64,000 bases of DNA, taken from NCBI GenBank assembly GCA_025558095.1, contig JAIVFI010000001.1, positions 1,378,501 through 1,442,500 on the forward strand, written 5' to 3'. A program made the translations under genes and the position numbers. Each line of letters opens with the position of its first letter. Position 1 is the stretch's first letter. Positions 18,463 through 27,660 of this stretch are shown here, piece by piece. The DNA comes from Hyaloraphidium curvatum (taxonomy: Eukaryota; Monoblepharomycota; Hyaloraphidiomycetes; Hyaloraphidiales; Hyaloraphidiaceae). Under the pieces are notes generated by a model that saw nothing but the letters and a program-made list of their open reading frames with translations, searched no databases and had not been told where the DNA came from.

Positions 18463-19728
18463 TCAAAGCCGCGCCGCGACCTGCTCTGCGCCCTCCCCGT
18501 TGTCCATCACCGTCTTGACGCCCAGCGTGTTGCCGCTGATGATGTCCTGCCCGTCCTTGTGCGTGCCCGCGGACTCGTTCCACGGGCGCGGCGCGCGGCC
18601 GAGGAGCACCTCGGGGGCGACGATGTCGGAGCCGAGGGGGGCCTGCGTGCGGGTTCGTCAGCAGGCTCCGGCGAGGCGAGGATGGGGCGAAGCCCACCGC
18701 CGCGTGGTCCTTGACCAGGTCCCGGGAGGGCACCTCCTCCAGCGTCGGCGCGGACGCGTAGCCGAGCGCGTACCCGCTCAGCGAGTAGCCGAGGAGCTCC
18801 TGGATCTCGGGGGCAAAGGTGCGCGCGATGTGCGGGGGGCAGCTGAGGTACTGGTTCTGTACGTGCGCATGGGTGAGTTACCGGGAATGTGTCGCAAGCG
18901 GGAGCGGTCGGCGCACCTCCTCCTGGCGCAGCCAGCCCAGCGCGTACGACACGTGCATGCCGACCCGCCACTGGTCCTTGGTCGAGTTCTCGCCACCCGA
19001 GTGCATCGCGCTGCCGGTGTAGAAGACGGCGCTGCCTTTGGGCATCTCGGCGTAGCAGATCTCGTCCTCCGAGGGCTCGTAGTCGTAGTTGATGGGGCGG
19101 GTGTGGGTTTCTGTGGGTTGTTGCGGAGATCAATGCCCAGAAGCAAGGACATGAGAATCCGCGCAAAACCCACTAGGGACGATCCTCGTGGCACCGTTCT
19201 CGCGAGTAAAGTCCGACAAAGCCCAAATCGTAGCCATTTGCGGCTCCACGTCCTCGCCTAGGTAGTTCCTCCCCCACGCCGCCCTGTCCCGGTGCAGCGG
19301 CTGCCCCGGCGACCCGGGCCCGATCTTGATCACCTGCGCGACCATGAACTGAAATCGCTCGCACCAAGGGAGCAGGACCTTCTCGCTGGCGCCGATGAGG
19401 AACGGGTTGAGCATCACGTTCTCCCGGAAGGTCTTGGAGCGGGCGACCAGGGCTCCGGTCCGCACGGTGTTCGTGCCGGCGAAGTTGTCGCGGCCCAGGC
19501 CGGATTTCTCCATGAAGGGCGTCATCTCGGCGACGATGCGGTCGGCGACTGAAGACGGGGGCACGAATGTGAGCTTCCGGTACGCGAGTCAGAGACCCTC
19601 TGGATATCGCCCCCACCTTCCGGCGCGATGAGGTTCGTCACGACCGCCGCGCCGTCGTCCTCGATCGCCTTGACGACCTCGGCGACGGACGCCGTGCGGG
19701 CGTCAAAGTACTGCAGTTTCGGGGCCAT
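18463..19728 (-). CDS. phytanoyl-CoA dioxygenase (PhyH) family protein
   Basis: Five exons from the ATG at 19728 to the stop at 18463. Exon 1 encodes 'MAPKLQYFDARTASVAEVVK'. Exon 2 carries the iron-binding HxD in 'QPLHRDRAAWG'. Exon 3 carries the distal His in 'AMHSGGEN' and, shortly after, the Arg that binds 2-oxoglutarate in 'QWRVGMHVSY'. Exons 4 and 5 encode the C-terminal helices and a tail ending 'GAEQVAARL'. The family comprises Fe(II)/2-oxoglutarate hydroxylases acting on lipid-like or secondary-metabolite substrates; the substrate here is unknown. Intron donors include GTGGGG, GTGGGT, GTGCGC and GTGGGC. Splicing restores continuous conserved sequence at each junction, for example 'IAPE|VADRIVAEM'. 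Confidence 0.85.
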
Positions 19729-20244
19729 TTTTGCCGGTGGAGGGGTGTGCGGTGCCTTTGTTATCGCACTCCGTGAGGAACAAAATGGGGCGCGAGGGCG
19801 GCAGCGGGCCTAGAGGGGTCGCTTCTACGGGTGGCCGGGTGGGACGCCGCAGGGGTCACGGGAGCGGGCGGTGCTGCTTGGTGCCGAGCTCTGCGCGGGG
19901 CAATATCCGGCGATAGCACGGCGACAGGCCGAGAGAGGTGCTTGCGCGCGTTGCGGTGTTCGCGTGTGTCCCTCGGGGGGGCGGAACGGATGCGGCGATG
20001 CGCGCCAAACGCCAATGGGTGTGGCCGGTGGCGGCGGAGCGCCTTGCCACTCACCCGATCGATCGGCCCTCCAAAACTCCGAAAGGTCGCTGGCATCTAG
20101 GACGTTATCTACAGACGACGCAATCAATCGCATCTGAGCTCTATGTGCACAATCTCGTACGTGACAGTTCATTCTGGCACCCTGTTCGGACGGAGCCTAA
20201 AGTTGCGCCGACTATCTCCGCCACGTGCAATACGCGGCACCCGA
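19729..20244. other. intergenic region
   Basis: About 500 bp between two minus-strand genes. It should hold the promoter of the PhyH gene. The short open frames are not supported by any domain or codon pattern. Confidence 0.4.
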
Positions 20245-21102
20245 TCACTGCACCCGCGCCCTCTCGGCCAGAAAGTGGAACAGCTCCATATGCCCGCCCC
20301 TCTTTGCGCTCTCGAGCGCGTCCAGCGGCAGCGAGAACCCGCTCTCGAGCAGGAACCTGACAGTCTCCATGTCCCCCTCGGCCGCCGCCACGTCCACCGG
20401 CGCCCTCCTCCGCGGTATCGGCTCGGCCTCGGCCTCCCTGCATATCCGCAGGATGTCGGTCCGGGAATGCAGCCAACGCACCATCTCGGTGCGGCCGTTG
20501 GCGACGGCCTGGTCGAACGCGTTGGCGACCAGCACGTCGTGCGTCGCGTCGCCGCTCTGCTCCCGCACCATGGGGAGGAAGCTCTCGAGCAGGTATTCGG
20601 CGCTGTCCCGCGCCCCCGCGGCGCCGGCGGCCACCCAGGCCCTGGCCAGCCCGCGCGACCACGCGTGCGGGAAGCCAAGGTAGGTCTGGAACGCGCCGCG
20701 GGCATTGGTGCAGAGCCATTTCACCCTCCGCGCGTCGTCCAGCCGCGCCGCCGATACCACGTCCAGGTACCGCCGCACGAAATCGCGGCCGAAGCTCTGG
20801 AGGTGCATCGTGTATACCATGATTCCGGCGTCGAGCACGTCCCACTCCCTCCCTTCGATCAGGCCCGCGAGTACCCGCTTCAGCACGGGCGCGGAATGCT
20901 CGGTGTTGTCCCACATCCGCGTCAGGAGGAAGGGCGGGAGGCGGCCCCGAGGGAAGAGGGCCAGCCGCCAGTGCCGGTTGGGGGAGAGGCACCGCGCGTC
21001 GGTGAGTGGGAGAAAGGCCACGACGCGCTCGAGGAGTTCGGGCGGGAGCGAGGCGGGGTCCGGCAACGGGGGGCCGGCGGGACCGCCCGGCTCAATGTCC
21101 AT
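20245..21102 (-). CDS. F-box and ankyrin-like repeat protein
   Basis: A 285-residue single-exon protein from the ATG at 21102 (MDIEPGGPAGPP); an in-frame ATG at 21180 would add 26 residues. The N-terminal 'SLPPELLERVVAFLPLTDA' resembles an F-box. The remainder has weak ankyrin-like units, for example 'DVAAAEGDMETVRFLLESG', 'AFDQAVANGRTEMVRWLHS' and 'ALESAKRGGHMELFHFLAE'. Such proteins usually recruit substrates to SCF ubiquitin ligases through the repeats (family knowledge). The later start is preferred because it puts the F-box near the N-terminus. It shares a promoter region of about 200 bp with the divergent NCA2 gene. Confidence 0.75.
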   Translation of the reverse strand: MDIEPGGPAGPPLPDPASLPPELLERVVAFLPLTDARCLSPNRHWRLALFPRGRLPPFLLTRMWDNTEHSAPVLKRVLAGLIEGREWDVLDAGIMVYTMHLQSFGRDFVRRYLDVVSAARLDDARRVKWLCTNARGAFQTYLGFPHAWSRGLARAWVAAGAAGARDSAEYLLESFLPMVREQSGDATHDVLVANAFDQAVANGRTEMVRWLHSRTDILRICREAEAEPIPRRRAPVDVAAAEGDMETVRFLLESGFSLPLDALESAKRGGHMELFHFLAERARVQ

Positions 21103-21299
21103 CGTCAAGCCGCGCCGCCGCGATTCAGTGGTTCGAATCTGCCGATCCAAAGCACTAGTAAAGGATATCAAAGGCTCCAAATGTCGCTAGAGATATAGGC
21201 GACGCAGCGGCCGAGCTCGGCCCGGCCGGCCGCCGGCGCACAATGAGGTTGCTCTGAGAGCGGTTGACGCGTAAACAAACGAACGCCTGCCTAGGCACG

Positions 21300-23155
21300 A
21301 TGTCGCGGCGGACGGACTCCCTGACGGCGGCGTTAACACGCCTCGATGCCGAGCTCCTGCTCCCGGCCGCCCAGGAGCAGTCGGCAGCCGCCCATGCCCT
21401 CGTGGCTGCGGTCGACTCGCCTCTATTCTCGCCGGCGGCGCACAGCGACCCCGACGCGGCCGTGCCCTCCCCCAGGCAGCTGATCCGCCTTCTGGATTCC
21501 GTGGAAAACGAAAAGGGCGGCTCGGCGCTCAGGAAGGTGTTCGACGCCAAGGTCGCCCTCATCTCGCGCGAGGTGCTCTCGCAGGCCCTGATCAGCGCCG
21601 TGCTGCCCGTGAACCGGGACGTTCTGTACTACTCGCAGCTGGAGAACGACCGGCTGTGGCGCGGCGTGTACTTTGTTCAGACCCTGCCGGCCAGGCTGGT
21701 CTCGTACGCGCGGTCCTTCTGGGGCACCTCGGCTCCGCTCTCGCTCGAGGGGCTCAAGGCCAGCGGCGGGCTGTTCGTCGAGGCCATGCTGCCCGCCAGC
21801 AAGCTCACCCGGCGCGCCGGCGCCCCCGCGTGGCCAGCGCTGGGGTCCGCCGCGAGACTGCTGCGGTCCGAGGTCAGGGTCAAGAAGGCGCAGCTCGAGT
21901 CGGCCATCGGGTTGCTGGCGGGCTGCATCGGGTACCTGGGCAAGGCTGACGAGGAGGCCGCGGATGCGGGGGCGGTGGCGGCGGCCGTGACGGCGCAGTG
22001 CGCCAAGGTGCTGGACGTCGTGCGGACGGCGACCGAGGAGCCGCTGGACGTGGGCGTCGCCGACACGACCATGGAGGACCTCGCCGCATCGCTCGGCTCG
22101 GGCGCCCCCGCCGCGTCATCTTCATCGCCCAAGGACCTTCGTTCCCTGCTCGAGGAGCTGGAATCCCTCCCCTCCCGCCTCGGCACCGCCCTGGCCCCCG
22201 TCTCGCGCCCCTCTGCGGTCGCCAGGTACTGGCTGCCCGCCGCCGCCGGCGTCTTCGCCCTGGCCTCGCTGCGCTCCCGCGCCGCGGCCAACTGGGACGA
22301 CCTCGTGCAGTTCGCCTCGGACGCCCGCGACGCCGCCCGCGACTTCTTCAACAGGTGGATCGTGGAGCCCCTCTCGTCGCTGTGGGCCACGGTCAGGCCC
22401 AGCGCGGACAGCATCGACATGATGAGCAACGCGGAAAACAGTCTGCGGGCGGACCTCGAGTCGCTCGAGAGGATGGTGGCCGACTTTGCCAAGGACACGG
22501 GCAGCGTTCCCGACGAGGCCGCGGCGAAGGAGGTGGCGGAGCTGGCGAGGCGGGGGGATCTGAGCGTGGTGCAGCGCAAGTACGAGCAGGAGCTCAAGAG
22601 GCCCATCTCGGCCGCGCTGCGGGGCGACCTGGTGCGCACGCTGCTCATCCAGATTCGTGGGTTTTCGATTGCCCCTTCACCTCTCACAGTGTTCTGAACG
22701 CGCTCCCTTCTTTTCCAGAGAAATCTAAGGTCGACGCCGAGACCGCGCTCGCCAGCATCGACAAGCTGATCCAGCAGCAGCAGCTCAACTTTGTCATCCT
22801 CGGCGCCATCCCCTCGTTCCTCGTCCTGTACTTCCTCCTCTCGTGGCTCCGCGCGCTCAGGAACGAGCAGGCCTTCCTCGGCCGCGAGGAGTCGTTCGCC
22901 CTCCTGCGTGCCTCGGTCCGCGAGGCCGAGGTCCTGCTGAACCGGTGGGAAGGTTCGCTCCAGGACGAGGGGATGCTGCGGATCCAGGCGCGCATCATGC
23001 TCTCGCGGCGCAACCTGGTCGAGGGGCCGCTGAGGGGCGAATTTGTGGAGGACGTGTTGGAGCTGGAGGACGCGGGCCTGGATGCGGCTCAGAAGAGAGC
23101 GGTGCTGGAGCGGATGCGTTGGACCTACAAGCCGCTGTGGAGCGTCGCCAGGTAG
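21300..23155 (+). CDS. NCA2: NCA2-family mitochondrial protein
   Basis: Two exons, 21300-22656 and 22719-23155, give 597 residues. The NCA2 signature is clear: 'SLERMVADFAKDTGS' (residues about 395-410), then a 'YEQELKRPISAALRGDLVRT' stretch leading into 'LLIQIQKSKVD', which is restored exactly by the GTGGGT...TTTTCCAG splice, then 'LNFVILGAIPSFLVLYFLLS', a membrane helix. A first hydrophobic segment lies at 'YWLPAAAGVFALASLRS'. In yeast NCA2 is a mitochondrial membrane protein that affects ATP synthase subunit 6/8 mRNA expression; in plants a relative acts in mitochondrial fission and lipids. Length agrees with the family. Confidence 0.92.
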
Positions 23156-23213
23156 ATGCTCCATATAGAGGTCTATCTGCGAGCAGATGCGCAAATGACA
23201 CAAATCGTGCTTT

Positions 23214-25514
23214 TCACCTCTTGCTCTTCCCCACGTCCTTGGCCATCCCATCCAGGTCCCTTGTCAGCATCTCCATCCACACCGCGTCGCACGCCTCCTT
23301 CGCCGCTCCCTCCAGCATCCCCGCCCCGCCAAACGGCGCCTCGGCGCCCCTCCGCATGCACATCTCCTTGAACACCGCCCTCGCAAACTCCTCGAGCCGT
23401 GCCGAGGGCGCCGCGTCCGGCGGCGGCGCGCCGGGGCAGAGGACCGAGCCCGTGGCCAGGTGCGCGAACGTGCGCCAGTCCCGTCCGCTTGCGGCACCTA
23501 GCGCCGCAACGCAGGCCCGCACGTCGACGCGGGCAACGAAAGTGTCAGGGGGTGACGAGGCGTCGCAGAAGAAGCCGCCCAGGAAACCCGGCGCGGCGGC
23601 GCGGGGCGGCTGCGAAGCGAGCCGGCGGGCGACTTCGGCGGCGAACTCCTCCCGGGATTCGGGAGAAGAGTCGGGGGGGAAGAGGGAGCGGAAGAGGTGG
23701 CCCCAGGCGTGGAAACCGCCGCGGCCGAGGGGGCCGGCGGCGAGGATCTTGGCGGCGACCTGCTTGGGGTGGAGCTTGCCAACCAGGCCGAGCGGGACGA
23801 GCAGCTCGCCGAGTACGGCTGCACGGGTCGCGGCGGGGGAGCAGCTAGCGTCGCCTTCCTCGTCTTCGACATGCTCGTCGCCATCGTCCGAGACGGCTGC
23901 GACCCACAGCATGCACACTTCGTCGAACCTGACGGAAGTGTTCCTGACGAGCTTCTGGATCCACTCGCCCGCCCGGCTGCGAAGCGACGGCTCGGCTGCG
24001 AGCAACGAGAGGAGCTCGATACCCGCCTGCGCGTCCACCGAGATCAAATGCCGGTAAATCTCCGAGTCGAGGGTGCCCGCATCCGCGGAAACGTGCAGCA
24101 ACACAGCGCCCAAGACGTCCGCGAAGGCCTGCGCGCTCTGCAGGCACGGGAGCGCCGGAAGCAGCCCCTCCGCGACCCCTGGCACGTCCACCAGCATCCT
24201 CGCCAGCACCTCCCCCGCCCTGGTGCGATCCTTGGTCGCTGCATCTCGGGACGCCAGCGCGGCCGCGACCCGCGCCAGCTCGCCGTACCCGTTCCCAAAA
24301 TCCCTCCAGAGAACGAGCAGCTGCACGACCGCGTCCCTACCCACCGCGTCTTCGGCCCGCTCCTTGGGTGCCTCGACGGCCCCGACGATGCCGGCGGCGT
24401 GGGGCGGGCCGCGCGGCGGGGGCGGCTTGGGGGTGCCCCAGATGCGGGACTGCAGCTCCTCACGGCACGACGGGCCGAGCAGCTCGTGCACGAGGTCGGC
24501 AAGGAACCGTGCCCGCTGCCGTTCCGAGCACGCATCCCGCAGCGGGGCCACCAGATCCAGCAGGAGGTCCGTGCGGCCCTTTGCGAGGAGTGAACGCGCG
24601 TTGAGGGCCTCGGCGAGCAGCCTGCCCCGAACGAAGGGGGGAAGCTTGACCTGTGCCAGCAGGATAATGGACATGCGCGCCAGGTCCTCCGAGTCGAGGC
24701 CCGCAGCGAGCGCTTGCAGGGCCGCGAGCGCTGCGACACACGAGGCCTCGGCATGCGAGGCCTCGGAGCACGAGGCGGGGCAGAACATGGCCTCGGCGCC
24801 GTGCACAAAGTGAGGGAACAGGGCATCCGCCCCAATCTTGGCTGCCAGGGCGGAGATGTGGGGGAAAGGGGTCTCGCCGGGGTGCAGCTTGCGCAGCACA
24901 AACTCGGCAAGCCGGTCCGGGTCTTCAAACAGCTGCGGAGGCAGCACGACGTCCCGTTTGTCTGCCGCGTTCCTGTCGCCCTGGGGAGCGTTGCTGGGCC
25001 CGTCGATGTCCATGTTTGCGGGTTCGGGGGACGGGGAACGAGGTGCCGCAGGAGGGTCCGGCTGCCGGGCGGCCTGGCCGCCAGCGAAGGGCAGCCCCCA
25101 ACTCCAGCGCCCGCCCTCACCCGCATCATGTTCCGCGGGGTCCTCGAATGGCGGCCGGCGGCGCCCTCCGAGCTCCAGAGGCCGGGAACGGAGGGTGGGC
25201 CCGTCGTCCCAGAAGTCCTTGAGAACGAAAACAACGGCGATATCCTTCTCCATCGTGAGGTCCGCCTCGCCGTGGTCGATATAGGAAGCTTGCGAGCTGC
25301 CGGCGTCGAAGATGGGCCCCGATGGCGGGCGCTCTTTGGCGGGGGCGGGCCGGACTGGGGCGGGTCGTTGCCACGTCCTCGGAGTAACCAGGCCAGTCAG
25401 GCCCTGCGCGGGGTGCAGCCGCCTCTGCGGAGGCGTGCTCGGTGCTCGCGGCGGAGCCCGCGGCGAGGACAACTTGAGCCGCCTGCGCGGCGAGGCGGGG
25501 GGCGACAGCTCCAT
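23214..25514 (-). CDS. large helical protein of unknown function
   Basis: A single-exon protein of 766 residues from the ATG at 25514 (MELSPPASPRRRLKLSSPRA); the frame is open for 24 residues upstream. Residues 1-190 are Pro/Arg-rich and disordered, with several Ser-Pro and Thr-Pro sites. From residue 200 on the protein is a run of amphipathic Leu/Ala-rich helices in pairs ('LAARMSIILL'-like), suggesting a HEAT- or ARM-type solenoid, with an acidic loop 'DDGDEHVEDEEGD' near residue 560. No known family was recognised. A nuclear scaffold role is possible from the basic Pro-rich N-terminus, but this is a guess. Confidence 0.75.
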   Translation of the reverse strand: MELSPPASPRRRLKLSSPRAPPRAPSTPPQRRLHPAQGLTGLVTPRTWQRPAPVRPAPAKERPPSGPIFDAGSSQASYIDHGEADLTMEKDIAVVFVLKDFWDDGPTLRSRPLELGGRRRPPFEDPAEHDAGEGGRWSWGLPFAGGQAARQPDPPAAPRSPSPEPANMDIDGPSNAPQGDRNAADKRDVVLPPQLFEDPDRLAEFVLRKLHPGETPFPHISALAAKIGADALFPHFVHGAEAMFCPASCSEASHAEASCVAALAALQALAAGLDSEDLARMSIILLAQVKLPPFVRGRLLAEALNARSLLAKGRTDLLLDLVAPLRDACSERQRARFLADLVHELLGPSCREELQSRIWGTPKPPPPRGPPHAAGIVGAVEAPKERAEDAVGRDAVVQLLVLWRDFGNGYGELARVAAALASRDAATKDRTRAGEVLARMLVDVPGVAEGLLPALPCLQSAQAFADVLGAVLLHVSADAGTLDSEIYRHLISVDAQAGIELLSLLAAEPSLRSRAGEWIQKLVRNTSVRFDEVCMLWVAAVSDDGDEHVEDEEGDASCSPAATRAAVLGELLVPLGLVGKLHPKQVAAKILAAGPLGRGGFHAWGHLFRSLFPPDSSPESREEFAAEVARRLASQPPRAAAPGFLGGFFCDASSPPDTFVARVDVRACVAALGAASGRDWRTFAHLATGSVLCPGAPPPDAAPSARLEEFARAVFKEMCMRRGAEAPFGGAGMLEGAAKEACDAVWMEMLTRDLDGMAKDVGKSKR

Positions 25515-25618
25515 GTTTGATGTTTCTCCGTTCAGATCACGCCGCTTAACGGCCGGATTTCGACAAAGAACTGTGAGAATAAGCACCCTGAATGGACAGA
25601 TAACATATCCATGAAACT

Positions 25619-27512
25619 CATCTCCGCATCCTCATCCATGCGGCAGCTGCGACGGTCGCGCCAGCAACCACCGCCGCCGTGCCCATCCAACCCCATGACC
25701 TTGGCAGCCTCTCGATCCGCTTCCCGTCCATGCCCACGATGACGTACTTCTCCGCCAGCTCCGGCTCCGACCTCGTCTCCCACCACAGCGACCGCCCGGG
25801 GTACGCGTATGTGGAAGGCCATCGTCCATCTGACCGTCCGTCCGGGTTGTACTGTGAAAGAAGAGGTTGAGTTCACGGTACTCAAAAACTCCCAATGCCA
25901 GCACGCACCCAAGCAGCCACCCCTGCCCAAACCGTCTTCTTCAGGTCCTCCCAGTTTCGCACAGTGTACTCCCACTGCGCGTCCTCCTTGGGCTCGACGC
26001 TCTTGATGCCGTACTTGATCATCTGCCTGATGATGTCTATCACGAGGTCCACCTCGCACTCGAGCACAAAGATAATGCTGGGCGACGGTCAGATTCGTGA
26101 CCTCCGCCGCCGACAGAGCGCGCCCAACCTCGTGTTGATGACCGAGTTCGGGCCGAACAGCATGAAGTAATTCGGAAAGCCGCTCGTCATGATCGTCTTG
26201 TAGTGCGCCGCGAGCTTCTTCTCCCCGGTCACGCGCTGCCACTTCTCCGCCCGGTCCAGGCCCTCCCGGCCGATGATCTTGACCTTGTCTGCCGCGAACG
26301 AGGTCTCGAAGCCTGCAATGGCGAGCATGATGATGAGTGGCGACATTCGATGACGGAAGTCCAAACAAACCGGTGGCCGCAACAATGAGGTCGAACTTCC
26401 TATGCTTCCTCCCGTCCCCTCCCTCCGTCCACACCCCCGTCTCGTCAATCTCCACTATCTTCTCGTCCGCCGCATCCACCAGCTCCGTCCCGGGTCTCTG
26501 CAGGATGTCCAAATACGCCACCTGTGGTATGATCCGCTTGCTCGCGGTCGGGTACGGGGGCGTGAGCCGCTGCCGCAGCTTCGGGTCCGCGATGGCCTCC
26601 TCGTAGTACTTGGAAAACATGTCCGTGACGAGCTTCTGCATGTAGCTGTCCCGGATGTGCACGGACCACGACGCCTCGAGCTGGAAGAAGAACCAGTAGC
26701 GGTGGAGTCGCATGGCGAAGGGAACGTAGCGGAACATCCATTTCTGGAAGTCACTGTAGGGGCGCAGGTCCTTCTTCGGATACCACGTCGACGAGCGCTG
26801 GTAAGACGGTGGGACCAGAATCAGCTTCGGCCTCGGAACACACGAAAGAACCTCGAACCTGGAAAATAGTGAGCTTCCCGACCCGATCCGCAATCTTTTC
26901 GATGATCTGGACGGCGCTGGCGCCCGTCCCAATCACGGCGACGCTCTTCCCCTCCAGGTCCGGCTCCTCTGTCGGCCATCGCGCGGAATGGAGGAGCGGT
27001 CCCTTGAACGTCTCGATACCCGGGATGGCAGGCAGCCGGGGATAGTAGAGCCCGCCGCCGCCGGAAATCAGGATATTGTGCTTGGCGACCAGGATCTTCC
27101 CCTCCCCGCCGGAAGCGGAAGTCCCATCGGCGGGGTGCAGCAGGAAGGTGAGCTCCCAGACGCCCTCGCCGTCGTTCCAGCGTGCCTGCTGGAGCTCATG
27201 CCCGAGCTTGACGTGCTCCATGAGCCCGAACTTGCGGGCCGTGTTGGTCATATACGCTTTGATTTCGTCCGCGTTGGCGTACGTCTGGCTCCAACTGGGG
27301 TTCAGGTCGAAGCTGAAGCTGTAGGCGTGGGACCAGACGTCGCACTGGGCCCCGGGATAGTGGTTGATGTGCCAGGTCCCGCCCACGCCGGCCTCCTTTT
27401 CGTAGAGAGTGAAGTCCTCGACGCCGAGGCGATGCTTGAGCTGGTAGCCCGAGATAATCCCCGCGGCGCCCGCCCCGATGACGGCGATGGACGGGCGGAA
27501 CGCGGTCGGCAT
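25619..27512 (-). CDS. Baeyer-Villiger-type flavin monooxygenase with C-terminal membrane helix
   Basis: About five exons. The N-terminal FAD-binding motif is 'VIGAGAAGIISG' (residues about 10-21) and the NADPH motif is 'VIGTGASAVQ' (about 195). Between them lies FKGPLLHSARWP, matching the FxGxxxHxxxW(P) fingerprint of class B Baeyer-Villiger monooxygenases. Splicing at about 26365/26310 restores 'AATGFETSF', the conserved ATG motif. The enzyme should insert one oxygen atom next to a ketone or hydroxylate, using NADPH and FAD; the substrate is unknown. The final exon ends in 'WMGTAAVVAGATVAAAAWM' followed by basic residues, a likely tail anchor that typical soluble family members lack. It lies 148 bp upstream, on the same strand, of nothing but the LysM gene's end. 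Confidence 0.88.
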
Positions 27513-27660
27513 TTTGCCGCGGCAGCCGGAGGCCGTTTCTGAGGCAGGAGGAGGGAGACACTGGGGGACGTTTGCGCCGACAGTTTAGGCGCGAGACCGA
27601 TTCAGGCTCAAAACTCAGAAAGGAACATCGGTGACCCTTTTCGCAGTACAGTGTAGCAGC

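Noticed and set aside
21121-21145. tRNA B-box-like sequence GGTTCGAATCT
   Set aside because: No matching A box, acceptor stem or cloverleaf could be drawn around it; it lies just upstream of the F-box/ankyrin start.
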